Below, piece by piece: positions 8,822 to 17,781 of a stretch of DNA of 48,254 nucleotides. How positions within the stretch are numbered: the first letter of the stretch is position 1; every line of letters begins with the position of its first letter. This DNA comes from Bacteroidales bacterium. GTDB lineage: Bacteria; Bacteroidota; Bacteroidia; Bacteroidales; VadinHA17. Both the position numbers and the translations under genes were made by a program. The stretch lies in assembly GCA_025454795.1 (NCBI GenBank), contig JALONT010000023.1, positions 1 to 48,254 on the forward strand, written 5' to 3'. A model generated the notes under the pieces. The model made no database searches. It was not told the DNA's origin and saw nothing but the letters and a program-made list of their open reading frames with translations.

Positions 8822-9637
8822 TTACAGGTTGGCCCTTTTTTTATTCCTTAAAATGGTAATTAAAATGCCGATAAAGAATGTCAGCGTTACCCAGATCCAA
8901 AAACGTGGCTGAGATACGTTATTTTGCATAATCAATGGGGGAATAAGGGGAATAAAAGCATTTGCCAGACCATGGGCATAAAGTCCTGAAAATGGTCTGT
9001 TACCTGATATTTTTCGGATCCATGAAAGAATGAAGGAATATCCAACCATAAGGAGAATAAAACCTCCGAAATTCATATAAGTCTGACTTGTACCTGTTAT
9101 GAACCATAAGGGGAGATGCCAGAAAGCATGTATAATCCCTAAAATCATGTTTGCGAACCATATTCCGTATTTACTTTCGAGAATAGGAAGAGCATAACCC
9201 CTCCAGCCAAATTCTTCCTGACCTCCGCCCAAAAGGATCATAATTAATAAATATGGTATAAAAACCCATACAGAAGGTAATAACATTGGCAATCGTTCTT
9301 CCCCGAACAATTCAGGGAGAGACTAGGCAATAAATGAACTGCCTCCGAAAATAAATATTGGAAGAATGTAAACTTTCCATCCTAAATGGAAATCAAGAAA
9401 ACTCCTGAGATAATTTTTCGAAGAACCCTTGCCTTTTTCCTTATGTAAAGCAAAAAGCGCTCCCACAAGAGGCCCATAAACACCTATCATAATTACAGGG
9501 ATTGTCAGGATTGAAAATAATTTATCTGAAACAGGAATGATTTTGAGGCTGCCCAGGATAAGAGGAGTCCAAACAATCCATGACCAAATGAATGTAGTTA
9601 AGAAAAAACGGAAAGGGAAACGAACATTATTATTCAT
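8822..9637 (-). pseudogene. CPBP-family intramembrane metalloprotease broken by one nonsense codon
   Basis: The frame from ATG at 9637 to the stop at 8822 encodes 271 positions with a single in-frame TAG at codon 105 (9323-9325). Before it are two or three membrane helices (for example SWIVWTPLILGSL). After it, in the same frame, lie all CPBP/CAAX-protease motifs: E141-E142-x3-R146 (EEFGWR), H170-AFW-H174, and H222-x3-N226. The family cleaves or modifies membrane peptides, often in bacteriocin immunity or stress. Because frame and motifs are otherwise perfect, the break is recent, or is a sequencing error, or is read through; the second part could also start internally at TTG 9310, but that product would lack the first helices. 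Confidence 0.8.
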
Positions 9638-9686
9638 AATTTCTTTAATTAATTTTTTTATTTATATTTTTTGAATCACATGAATT

Positions 9687-10283
9687 TTAACGAACAGGTG
9701 TCAGGTAAAAAATAAGACTCCCGTTTATACTTACATTAAAGAATTTGTAATCAGTATTTATTGTTTTAAGCCAATAGAATTGAGGGCCTAACCGAATACC
9801 CCATCTCTTAGCTACGAACCATTCCTTATCGATACTCATATTTAGGCCAAATCCATTTCCGCCATCATCTCCAAAAGATTGCGACCATTTTTTTGCGAAC
9901 GAAACCATACTATAAGCTCCCAAAACAGTTATTTTAATATCAACTGGTGTACGATAACTAAAACCAAGTCCGAATGCATCAAGATTTATATAATTATAAT
10001 CTCCGAATTTTTGCTTATTTAAGCCTCCAAATTCCCCAATCTGAATAGCGAACTTATCAGTAATACCCCAACCAATTGCATGATTTTTAGTTACTACAGA
10101 AAAACCATTACTGTTAATATTTGAATACTCTGTTGTATATCCAGGACCAATACTAAATTTTGCAAACAATCCTTTTTGTGCATTGACATTAGATACTGAA
10201 ATAAATGAAAAGCAATACAGCATAAATATTTTGCCACAAATACCAAAACACATCTTTGATTTTTCCTTCATTATAAATTGCAT
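9687..10283 (-). CDS. Outer-membrane beta-barrel protein, porin-like
   Basis: Protein of 198 residues with a signal peptide ending near NVNA-QKG (about residue 35) and alternating beta-strands rich in Gly and aromatics, ending with a strand that finishes in an aromatic-containing segment (NGSLIFYLTPVR), as in small outer-membrane barrels. The first ATG (10283) precedes a second ATG at codon 5 (MKEKSK), which gives a more ordinary signal peptide and may be the real start. The function is unknown; such proteins are common singletons in Bacteroidota. Confidence 0.7.
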   Translation of the reverse strand: MQFIMKEKSKMCFGICGKIFMLYCFSFISVSNVNAQKGLFAKFSIGPGYTTEYSNINSNGFSVVTKNHAIGWGITDKFAIQIGEFGGLNKQKFGDYNYINLDAFGLGFSYRTPVDIKITVLGAYSMVSFAKKWSQSFGDDGGNGFGLNMSIDKEWFVAKRWGIRLGPQFYWLKTINTDYKFFNVSINGSLIFYLTPVR

Positions 10284-10483
10284 AAAATCATGGTATTAAG
10301 TTAATTTTTTCTTGTTATTTCAATTAAATCAAGTGACGACTATTCAGGTCAAATGGCTACAGTAGTGTCTTTTGTTATCTGTCTTCATTTTTAAAAGAGT
10401 GGTTAAATAATTGTTTTAGCGGGCTTATAAAGTAGATCCATTTTGGATATGTCCTGCTAATGGTAATAGAATTGTCTTTTTGT

Positions 10484-11113
10484 TTAATAACTTCTCACAC
10501 TTGTAAAATATGGCATCGCCCTGCTAGCTTCCCTCATGAGATCATCAACCAATCTGGCTGGACTTCCTAATGAGGATGAAAGTCTATGGTCATAGTTCCA
10601 TATCATTTTAGCTGATCTGCTATCATGAATTGACAAAGAAGCAACGGCTTCATTTGTCGTACCCCACTCTCCAATAAGGACTGCCATAGCAATTGCAGCC
10701 CCCTCCGACATTGGTTTCGAGAAAGAATAATTTGATGTCAGGATACCATCAACGCCAAGAATATTGCACATATCATTTGGTGTCAGGACTTTTCCATTAT
10801 AAAATCCGGCATTCGATAGCTTTGCATTGGTAGTTTCAACATCCTGGATATCAACAAAGATAGTTCCCTTCATTTTTCTTTTAAGCATCCAGCTATACAT
10901 TTCTCTCTGGAAATTGACTGATTCAGTTTTTTGCTGTTCAATCAAAGCGTTAACATCGACTTTTTTTCTTGCAGCAATAGATACTTTTGGAGGTATTATG
11001 GCTATGATCTTATGACTACCTGCAAGGTATCTTGCATCAGGAGCATAAAATACCTTAGCGCAACTCTGTAATAAAAATGCTGCGACGATTAAGAGAACTA
11101 ATGATTTTTTCAT
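10484..11113 (-). CDS. Putative lipoprotein of unknown function
   Basis: Protein of 209 residues with a lipoprotein signal peptide (lipobox LLQSC, Cys18), so probably membrane-attached and facing the periplasm. The mature part has alternating alpha/beta character and a glycine/alanine-rich hydrophobic patch (SEGAAIAMAVLIG, about 138-150). The conserved-looking block NILGVDGILTSNYSFSKP resembles periplasmic lipoproteins that assemble around nucleotide- or envelope-stress systems, but I cannot assign a named family. It lies between the TonB receptor and the barrel protein on the same strand with gaps of 105 and 200 bases. Confidence 0.7.
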   Translation of the reverse strand: MKKSLVLLIVAAFLLQSCAKVFYAPDARYLAGSHKIIAIIPPKVSIAARKKVDVNALIEQQKTESVNFQREMYSWMLKRKMKGTIFVDIQDVETTNAKLSNAGFYNGKVLTPNDMCNILGVDGILTSNYSFSKPMSEGAAIAMAVLIGEWGTTNEAVASLSIHDSRSAKMIWNYDHRLSSSLGSPARLVDDLMREASRAMPYFTSVRSY

Positions 11114-11218
11114 GATGATTGAGTTTAAATTATTTTGATTTTACTGTTTACCAGGTAGATAGGGAAGAAGCATAACAATATTTTGGTATGTATTAAACCT
11201 GTTTTTAAATCCCCATTA

Positions 11219-13654
11219 TTAAAAATAGACCCGGTACATTAAGTTTGGGAAAAATCCAAAAGAAGTAGTATAGCCTACATTACCTGGTTTACTCGCATCA
11301 TAATATTCTGCCATTCTGGCCTGACTGTTTGTAAGGTTCATCAGATCGAGGAAAATTTCGTGTGTAGCCCCGGGTTTGTTGAACTTGTAGCTAACCGATA
11401 AATTCAATAGAAAGATATTGTCAAGTTTATCGTTATACGCTTTGCTATAGTCAAAATATCTGTCGTTTTCGGGTTCAACAGCTACATTTCCCTGAGCATC
11501 TCTTATTAATGGGATATACCGTTGGCCGCCTTCAAGGAATATTTTTGTATTTAATGCCAGGGTCTGGTTTTGTTTTTTACCACGGTTTTTAAACTCTTTC
11601 CCAAATAAAATATTCACAATATATTTGTTATTATATCGGGTATTTCGCCACACTCCTTCCAACGATTTGTATTTCGAATCGAATAGCGAACTATTCAGTA
11701 AAAAGTAGAAGTTTTTCTCAAAAAACCGTTCGATTGAAATTTCCACACCGTAGTTTTTACCGCTGCCTTTATTTACCAGTTCAACATACTTATAATCGAT
11801 GCCTTCGTTAATAGTGGCATAATAACTGGTATCGTTGTTTTCGACTGGTAAATTGTAAAGAAACTGGTAGTATACCTCAATTTTCCCTACTAAATTTTCA
11901 GTAAAGCGTTTTTCATAGCCTAATACATAATGATTGGCTTTTAACAATCCAAGTTTCTTATTTGGCTGAATGAAATTACCAGTGCCCTGTTCAATTTTTG
12001 TATAATAGTTTTGTATCCTTTCAGTTGTGCTGTGCATTCCGTATCCGGCATGAACTGAGTTTGAATTATTAATTTTCCAGTTTACACTTAATCTTGTTTC
12101 AAGAGTGCTTTTATTTTTGCTTAAAATATTCATGTTATGTAGACCGGCCACAATATCAATTTTCTCATTTAAGCTGTGTTTCCAGCTTATAAAATTATTT
12201 ATAGTGCTTACATTTATTTTAAAATCATTTATGTTCACCAGGGCAGCCTCTTCATTATTATACATGTTCTGATTGTAATTGAAGCTATATAACGTATATT
12301 TTGTTCCTATCTGGATTTTATTCTTTGGATTGACTTTATTACTATAAATAATTGCGCCCCTGATTGCTGAATTAACAATACTACTTTGAATCATGTGCAT
12401 TTTGGGAGAGATGGAATCAACTGTAAAATCATTTTCAATGTTGTACGTCCTTATAGTATCAGTCTCAAATATGTCATCCATGGCACCAGTTCCTGAATAA
12501 TTGAAAGAAGTCTTGACAAAACTTTTACTATTGAGCGACAAAGTGTGATTTATTCCGAGGTTTGCTAGATAATTTTTCTTAAAGAAATCTTTGCTATTGA
12601 GAGAACTTACAGTCGGTCTGCCCGGAGTGGAAAGACCTGTTGGCCCCATGTTTTCCATTGAAAATCCACTCTTTCCACCTAATCCGTACAGAGAGAATGT
12701 ACCTGTTCTTTTAGTTGGCAGTAATATTTTAAAAGTCGCATCCTGGTAATTGACAACTCCGGGTACATCAATAATACCCAACTGATTAATCAGGGAAATA
12801 GCAGAGTATCTGTAATTAAAAAGGTACGAGCCTGCATATCTGTTTCTAAAAGGACCTTCGATTGTAAAATCTGTTCCCATTAACCCAATACCTCCTGTCA
12901 TTTCAAACTTCTCATTGTTTCCGGATCTGAGTTTCACATCGTAAACACAAGATACAACATCACCATATTCTGATGAAAAGGCACCGGTATAAAAATCGGA
13001 TGTGGCTAATAAATTATTGTTCAAAGCTGTAAGCGCTCCAAACGAAGAATTCTGATCATCCATATGGTACGGACTTGAAATCTCTGCTCCATCCAATCGC
13101 CATTGCATATATTTGGGTGAGTTCCCCCGTACTATAATATCACTACTTCCCTTTGGCGTACTGGCCACTCCTGCAAAGGAGGAAACTACGCGGGCAGGAT
13201 CATCCATACCACCTGTGAAACGCTTAGTTTCTTCAAGAGTAATAGGATGTGTACTTAACTGCATCATTTCATTTACTGCTTCTCCTTTTTTCTTATATGC
13301 TTTAACAACAACCTCATCCATTTTTGTGACAGACTCCTGCATACTCAAATCCAGGACAACCTCTTTACCGGAATTTACTACTATATCTGAAAAGGTTTTA
13401 GCTTCATAACCCAGGTAGGATATTTTTACCGCTATTCTACCTATTGGTACTTTTCCCAGTCTAAACTCACCGTTCGCATCAGTTGCCGCACCTATTAATG
13501 GGTTGGTACCGATTATTGTGACTGTAGCACCTATTAGCGGTAATTTACTGTCAACATCTACAATGGTTCCTCTTACTATTTGTGTGAGGTTTTGACTAAA
13601 AGCGAGTGTAGTGAACACTGCAATTATTAGTGTTGTTGAAATAATTTTTTTCAT
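11219..13654 (-). CDS. TonB-dependent receptor with CarboxypepD-regulatory N-terminal domain
   Basis: Outer-membrane active transporter of 811 residues. Signal peptide at residues 1-20 (ending TLAFSQ); a carboxypeptidase-regulatory-like beta-sandwich at about 25-110 (VRGTIVDVDSKLPLIGATV ... GEFRLGKVPIG); plug domain at about 125-250; then a C-terminal 22-strand barrel ending in MYRVYF, a typical terminal aromatic signal. No SusD-like partner follows, so this is not a classic polysaccharide-utilisation pair; peptide, cofactor or metal uptake are equally possible. It is 42 bases after the small gene at 13697-13900 and separated from the LuxR gene by a strong terminator, so it forms its own unit. 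Confidence 0.9.
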   Translation of the reverse strand: MKKIISTTLIIAVFTTLAFSQNLTQIVRGTIVDVDSKLPLIGATVTIIGTNPLIGAATDANGEFRLGKVPIGRIAVKISYLGYEAKTFSDIVVNSGKEVVLDLSMQESVTKMDEVVVKAYKKKGEAVNEMMQLSTHPITLEETKRFTGGMDDPARVVSSFAGVASTPKGSSDIIVRGNSPKYMQWRLDGAEISSPYHMDDQNSSFGALTALNNNLLATSDFYTGAFSSEYGDVVSCVYDVKLRSGNNEKFEMTGGIGLMGTDFTIEGPFRNRYAGSYLFNYRYSAISLINQLGIIDVPGVVNYQDATFKILLPTKRTGTFSLYGLGGKSGFSMENMGPTGLSTPGRPTVSSLNSKDFFKKNYLANLGINHTLSLNSKSFVKTSFNYSGTGAMDDIFETDTIRTYNIENDFTVDSISPKMHMIQSSIVNSAIRGAIIYSNKVNPKNKIQIGTKYTLYSFNYNQNMYNNEEAALVNINDFKINVSTINNFISWKHSLNEKIDIVAGLHNMNILSKNKSTLETRLSVNWKINNSNSVHAGYGMHSTTERIQNYYTKIEQGTGNFIQPNKKLGLLKANHYVLGYEKRFTENLVGKIEVYYQFLYNLPVENNDTSYYATINEGIDYKYVELVNKGSGKNYGVEISIERFFEKNFYFLLNSSLFDSKYKSLEGVWRNTRYNNKYIVNILFGKEFKNRGKKQNQTLALNTKIFLEGGQRYIPLIRDAQGNVAVEPENDRYFDYSKAYNDKLDNIFLLNLSVSYKFNKPGATHEIFLDLMNLTNSQARMAEYYDASKPGNVGYTTSFGFFPNLMYRVYF

Positions 13655-13696
13655 AACTATCAGAAATATTTAATTATTGAATAACTTCTTAATGTA

Positions 13697-13900
13697 TTAT
13701 TCTTCCACCGGATTGACCGATATTAATTTCAGGTTTAGATCCCTTATGATATTTAAAACTCCATGCATATGAGCTTCGTCTTTTAGATTTCCAATAAGAA
13801 TGGTACTGTCTCCTTCATAACTAATTATCATACCTTCAAAGCTGATGTGCCATTCTTTATCAAGATGTCCCTGAATTTTTATAATAGTCTTACCTTTCAT
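13697..13900 (-). CDS. Small conserved-looking protein, function unknown
   Basis: Protein of 67 residues with alternating strands and one C-terminal helix (GVLNIIRDLNLKLISVNPV). The compact beta-rich layout and the DEAHMHGVLNIIRDL block look like a real folded small protein; I have an impression of similar small proteins next to regulators in Bacteroidota but cannot name a family. It is positioned between the LuxR/MalT-type gene (beyond a terminator) and the TonB receptor, 42 bases from the latter, suggesting co-transcription with the receptor. Confidence 0.65.
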   Translation of the reverse strand: MKGKTIIKIQGHLDKEWHISFEGMIISYEGDSTILIGNLKDEAHMHGVLNIIRDLNLKLISVNPVEE

Positions 13901-13942
13901 GTTTTATTGATTAAATTCTCAACAAAGGTCGGACACACCCAT

Positions 13943-13970
13943 CAAAAAAAAATCACCCTCGAGGGTGATT
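13943..13970 (-). terminator. Rho-independent terminator of the LuxR/MalT-type gene
   Basis: A perfect 20-base palindrome AATCACCCTCGAGGGTGATT at 13951-13970, followed on the minus strand by a run of eight or nine T. It lies 35 bases beyond the regulator's stop codon. Confidence 0.85.
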
Positions 13971-14005
13971 TGATGGAGTGATTTTGAGCCATTGGGTTAA
14001 CTATA

Positions 14006-16675
14006 CTATATCAGGCCTATATCTTTTACTTTAGAAACAGCTTTTGAACGGCTGTCAACTTCCAGTTTCAGAAATATATTCTTTAAATGCGTTTTAACGG
14101 TATTTAACGAGATAAAAAGTTTATCAGCAATTTCTTGATTTGACAAATTATTAGCAATGTTCTTAACTATCTCTATTTCCCTAATACTCAATATTTCTAT
14201 GTGACACATATTCACTGCTTTATGATGCTTTTCAGTAGCAATCTTAATGTTTTCGATAAATTGAGGCGGTATTTTTTCGATAAAAGCAGGTTTCTTAAAG
14301 ATTACTGTGAGTAAATCTTCAATTTCACCGATATTATGTATAAAAAACATAACCAGATTCTCTGGCGAAGCATCTTCTAATGCATCGATCAGCTTCTCGT
14401 ATGCTTTATCGATGTTGTTTGTCAATTTATAATAAATTGCATAGATAATTTTTACGGCAATTAATCTTTCTATTCTTTTGCTGGTATATGTAATATCGTG
14501 CAATTGGAAAAGTATGCTACCAGCTTCTTTATTTTGTCCCTGTATAAGAAGATAATAAGCGTATGACAGGTATACTGCCTCATTTAAGTGATCAATTTTA
14601 TCTGTTGGGGAAAGTTTTAATTTATTAACAATTAATTTTGCCTTTTCTTCCTGATTCATGTTAAGATAAAGCATCAATTTTAAAGATTGTAACATATTAT
14701 ACAGATAAGGCAAAAGTTGATTGTTTTCGCAAAGCTTCTCCGCTTCAAGAATCATCAGTTCTGATTCCTTTTCTTCACCCCGGGTACTCAATACCAAAGA
14801 ATTGAGCAGGAGTACTGATATTCCAAGCATAATATCTTTACTTTCTTTGTACATCTTGTATGCTATCTGCGCAGATTCATATGCTTCATCAATGTTGCCC
14901 CACATATAAAGAGTATTGCCAATGGTGACGTGTAATCCGGCATATGACCAATCCGAGTTGACAATGTCAGAATATCCATTATCATTCATATATGTTATAA
15001 ATTCTGAGCATTTTTCATAAGCTGAGCGATAATGCCCAAGCTGTTGTTCGCTATCTGACATCCGTTGTGCAACAGTGGAGATAAGATGTATGTTACGCGA
15101 TTGTTTCCCATATTTGAAAGCTTCATTGAAGGAATTTATACTTTGTGACAGATCACCCAGACTAAATTGAGCCATGCCAAATGCAAACCATCCCCATCCC
15201 AGCCATAATGATTCTTCAGTTCCCAGGTTGTCAAGTGCAATTTTAAAATATGCAATTGTTTTTTCAGGATTATTTAACTGGGAATGTAAATATGCAGAAG
15301 CAACTGCAATTTTACCAAATAAATTCTTTTTATCTGCGTGAATATTTTTATCGTAATTGCTTTCAAAAACTTTTTCAGCATCATTTAGAAAGATTGCTCC
15401 TTTCTGAACCTGCCCGGAAATAATCAGAACCCATGCATAATATAAACAAAAGTTTGCACTTTTCTTAATCAACTCTTCCGGCAATAAGCTTCCATAGTTC
15501 AAAATAGCTACATGATGACCTTTCTCCCACATTTCTTCAACCACGCTACCAATCAGTTGTAAGCTTCTTTCATGATTTTGAACTGCTATTGCATGCCTAA
15601 TAGCAAAATCAAACATTTTGTGTTGATCAAACCAGTTACTCGCTTTATTGTGAAGTTCAATAATAGCCGTTTTGTCACTTAGATTAAGTCTCTGTTTTAA
15701 CAGGTCCGCGAAGAGGTGATGATATCTATACCAATTCCTATCAGTATCCAGAGGAATAACAAACATGTTATTTTTCTCCAGAGTCTCAAGAATTAACTGG
15801 CTGTCATTTCTGTTTAAAACAGCGTTGCATAAAGGAGCCGACATATGCTCCAGTATTGATGTTTGCAGTAAAAATTCCTTGATGTCATCTGTCTGGATCT
15901 TCAGCACCTCCTCCATCAGATAATCCATGATGTAGCGGTTATCTCCCTTTAAATCCCGGATGAATCCGGAAATATCTTCCCGTCCCTGCATTGACAAGGC
16001 TGTTAATTGCAATCCTGCAATCCAGCCTTCAGTTTTTGCTTCAAGGGAATAAACATCATCAACAGATAAGCCTAGTTTTAACTTCTTATTGAACAACACG
16101 AAAATATCATTTGCAGAAAAACTAAGATCTGATGAACGTAACTCAACCAATTGATGCTGGCTTCTTAGCCTTGAAACAGACAGTGCCGGGTCGGAACGGG
16201 TAAGGATTAAAATATGGATGTTACCGGGAATATGCTCTAATAAATAGCTTACTAATTTTAATACCTCGTTACTCTTAATCAAATGAAAATCGTCGAGTAC
16301 TAATACAAAGTTTTGATTGATATTGATTATTTCGTTGATCAACAGGCCGGCAATTGATTCACCCGATGGTCTGCTTGGCGAATTTAACAGTTTGAGGGCA
16401 TCCTGACCAAATGTTGTATGAATACTTTGAATTCCTGAAATTATATAGCTTAAAAAATCTACCGGGTCATTATCACCAGTGTCGAGTGAGAACCATGCTG
16501 TCGGGATTTTATTATGATCAATCCAGTCGCTCACAACTGTCGTTTTGCCAAATCCGGCGGGAGCAGAAACAAGAATCAACTTTCGACTAAGCCCGGCGTT
16601 CAACTTCTCAAATAGTTCTGATCGGTGGACTATGTTATTTCCTGCGGGAGGAATATGTAGTTTTGTTAATAGCAT
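14006..16675 (-). CDS. MalT/LAL-type LuxR-family ATP-dependent transcriptional regulator
   Basis: Large signal-integrating activator of 889 residues. An N-terminal STAND NTPase module has Walker A APAGFGKTT (38-46) and a Walker B region LVLDDFH (about 122-130). A long helical TPR-like region spans about 400-800, and a C-terminal LuxR helix-turn-helix covers about 825-889 (LSIREIEIVKNIANNLSNQE ... VKTHLKNIF). In MalT relatives a ligand binds the TPR or sensor part, ATP drives oligomerisation, and the HTH activates target promoters. Nearby candidates for control are the small gene and TonB receptor downstream, although a terminator separates them. It ends the accessory segment next to the mobile element. 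Confidence 0.9.
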   Translation of the reverse strand: MLLTKLHIPPAGNNIVHRSELFEKLNAGLSRKLILVSAPAGFGKTTVVSDWIDHNKIPTAWFSLDTGDNDPVDFLSYIISGIQSIHTTFGQDALKLLNSPSRPSGESIAGLLINEIININQNFVLVLDDFHLIKSNEVLKLVSYLLEHIPGNIHILILTRSDPALSVSRLRSQHQLVELRSSDLSFSANDIFVLFNKKLKLGLSVDDVYSLEAKTEGWIAGLQLTALSMQGREDISGFIRDLKGDNRYIMDYLMEEVLKIQTDDIKEFLLQTSILEHMSAPLCNAVLNRNDSQLILETLEKNNMFVIPLDTDRNWYRYHHLFADLLKQRLNLSDKTAIIELHNKASNWFDQHKMFDFAIRHAIAVQNHERSLQLIGSVVEEMWEKGHHVAILNYGSLLPEELIKKSANFCLYYAWVLIISGQVQKGAIFLNDAEKVFESNYDKNIHADKKNLFGKIAVASAYLHSQLNNPEKTIAYFKIALDNLGTEESLWLGWGWFAFGMAQFSLGDLSQSINSFNEAFKYGKQSRNIHLISTVAQRMSDSEQQLGHYRSAYEKCSEFITYMNDNGYSDIVNSDWSYAGLHVTIGNTLYMWGNIDEAYESAQIAYKMYKESKDIMLGISVLLLNSLVLSTRGEEKESELMILEAEKLCENNQLLPYLYNMLQSLKLMLYLNMNQEEKAKLIVNKLKLSPTDKIDHLNEAVYLSYAYYLLIQGQNKEAGSILFQLHDITYTSKRIERLIAVKIIYAIYYKLTNNIDKAYEKLIDALEDASPENLVMFFIHNIGEIEDLLTVIFKKPAFIEKIPPQFIENIKIATEKHHKAVNMCHIEILSIREIEIVKNIANNLSNQEIADKLFISLNTVKTHLKNIFLKLEVDSRSKAVSKVKDIGLI

Positions 16676-17099
16676 TTCGCCAAAATAATAAATATTTGTA
16701 TTACAGAGATATTTCTCCTTGATGAAAATCAGCAGTTTGCTGCTCTAACCAGGGGGGAAGACTGGTCTCCTCCGATGACAGAGTGTGATCCTGTAAGTTT
16801 TGCTTAACAAATCGAAGCAAAGCGGAGATCCCGGCAGAAGAGTCGGAAGAAAAAGCTTTGCTGTGAGTTAATTATCAAAGTGGGTTTAAGCCCCCCTATA
16901 GGGGGTAGGGGGTAAAAAATGGGAGGATTACGCTCCCTGCGGTCGCGTGATCCGTTTTGGGGGTGCTTAACAAAGAAAAACCCCTGTCAGCCTCCTCCGT
17001 CGGCTGGCGGGTTTTTTTATTTCTTCACTTACGCATTCAAACTGCATTTGATGCTCCGTTCGAAATAAAAAACCCCGGCGCTACGCGCCAGGGCTTTTT
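16676..17099. other. Gene-free repeat-rich region left of the mobile element
   Basis: No gene is supported. The first ~200 bases show nothing recognisable. From 16880 there is a C/G-run inverted repeat (CCCCCCTATAGGGGG), repeat copy C (GGGAGGATTACGC at 16921, then GTGATCCGTTTTGGGGG to about 16963), and two terminator-like hairpins. The frame at 16957-17169 lies wholly in these repeats. Confidence 0.6.
16975..17018. terminator. Terminator-like hairpin in repeat copy C
   Basis: Left arm CCCCTGTCAGCC (16981-16992) and right arm GGCTGGCGGG (17002-17011), flanked by an A-run on the left and seven T on the right, so it could act in both directions. Confidence 0.6.
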
Positions 17100-17100
17100 C
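17063..17100. terminator. Terminator hairpin next to attL (displaced tRNA flank)
   Basis: Arms CCCCGGCGC (17073-17081) and GCGCCAGGG (17085-17093) with an A-run on the left and CTTTTTC on the right. On the minus strand this is what should follow the tRNA-fMet gene; here it follows only the duplicated tRNA end at attL, as expected if the mobile element separated the tRNA from its native terminator. Confidence 0.65.
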
Positions 17101-17116
17101 TTTGTAGCGGAGGGAG
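17100..17116. repeat. Putative attL core (duplicate of tRNA-fMet 3' end)
   Basis: CTTTGTAGCGGAGGGAG is identical over 17 bases to 24252-24268, which covers the last 12 bases of the tRNA-fMet gene and five bases beyond. It defines the left edge of the mobile element; the integrase operon begins 272 bases inside. Confidence 0.75.
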
Positions 17117-17242
17117 CGCTAAAATTCGCTTGTTTCTTATATATTCCACTTTTACGCCTAATTACATAAAACTAAAGAAAACCAATAAGATACGCTTATT
17201 GAGTGTAAAAAGAAGTAAAGATATGTTAATAAATAATTGGCA

Positions 17243-17266
17243 AATGTTTCCAATATGTTTCCAATT
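17243..17266 (+). repeat. Element-end repeat, left copy
   Basis: Contains two tandem units TGTTTCCAATA / TGTTTCCAATT. It matches 24188-24211 at 23 of 24 positions. It lies 127 bases inside attL and overlaps the -33 region of the predicted promoter. Probable arm-type integrase or excisionase binding site and possible operator (inference). Confidence 0.65.
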
Positions 17267-17270
17267 AGTT

Positions 17271-17279
17271 TACCTTTGC
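17271..17279 (+). promoter_or_regulatory. Predicted -7 element of the integrase operon
   Basis: TACCTTTGC fits the Bacteroidota TAnnTTTG consensus exactly. The -33 box is not clear, because the repeat at 17243-17266 occupies that position. The structured leader at 17307-17372 follows. Confidence 0.5.
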
Positions 17280-17306
17280 AATGTGGAAACACTGATATGA
17301 AATATT

Positions 17307-17372
17307 AATGCTTCGGATTCCGGGATCAGTAATGACCGGGAGGTATCAGTACCTCCACAAATCCGAGGCATT
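17307..17372 (+). ncRNA. Three-way-junction leader hairpin before the first element gene
   Basis: Outer stem of 13 pairs (17307-17319 AATGCTTCGGATT with 17360-17372 AATCCGAGGCATT, one wobble). It encloses a small hairpin GG(a)TCA-GTAA-TGACC (17323-17337) and a perfect hairpin GGAGGTA-TCAG-TACCTCC (17339-17356). The outer stem is followed by TTAATTTT and the ATG at 17388. It could be an attenuator, a protein-binding leader, or a processed RNA. No known riboswitch class is recognised. Confidence 0.6.
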
Positions 17373-17387
17373 TTAATTTTATAAGCT

Positions 17388-17780
17388 ATGAATTTAAAAA
17401 AAGAATTACAGGAAATCTATGAGAGGGAACCAATAGAATCTCTTTTGCCTCAAAATCTTTCATATCGCCTGCTCAAAGAGCTATCTAATATATGCAATGA
17501 AATTTTGCAGTATTATGCCGCTGAAAATGATGAACCGGCGCCTAAGCAGGCTATTGACATAATATCAACACTTGTTATGTTTTTTCTAAAATGTGAAGAG
17601 CCGAAGAGAATTAGAGAAACGACTGAAACCACTTTTACAGAAATGGCAAAAACATTAACAATAGCTATAGAAAGCGAGTTATTAAGGCGAACGGGGCTAA
17701 TTGAATTTGATAAAATGCCTACGCCGAGGACTATTCTTTATTCAGGTACGATACGATTAACTCCCGGAAAAAATAATTGA
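17388..17780 (+). CDS. Orphan protein, first gene of the mobile element
   Basis: Protein of 130 residues, acidic and mostly helical, without signal peptide or membrane segment (the hydrophobic stretch IISTLVMFFLKC at about 63-74 is probably a buried helix). The start ATG follows the structured leader by 15 bases, and the stop is one base before the integrase start, so the two are translationally linked. I do not recognise a family. Its position suggests a role in regulating integration or in replication control, but nothing in the sequence proves this. Confidence 0.75.
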   Translation: MNLKKELQEIYEREPIESLLPQNLSYRLLKELSNICNEILQYYAAENDEPAPKQAIDIISTLVMFFLKCEEPKRIRETTETTFTEMAKTLTIAIESELLRRTGLIEFDKMPTPRTILYSGTIRLTPGKNN

Positions 17781-17781
17781 T

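Noticed and set aside
8601-8912. Plus-strand frame of 103 residues
   Set aside because: It lies across the ketopantoate-reductase remnant and the end of the CPBP gene, both read from the other strand, and has no recognisable protein character.
16741-16800. Possible tRNA-like sequence (TGCTCTAACCAGGGG)
   Set aside because: No cloverleaf can be formed around it.
16957-17169. Plus-strand frame of 70 residues at the attL region
   Set aside because: Composed of terminator hairpins and the tRNA-flank repeat; no coding character.
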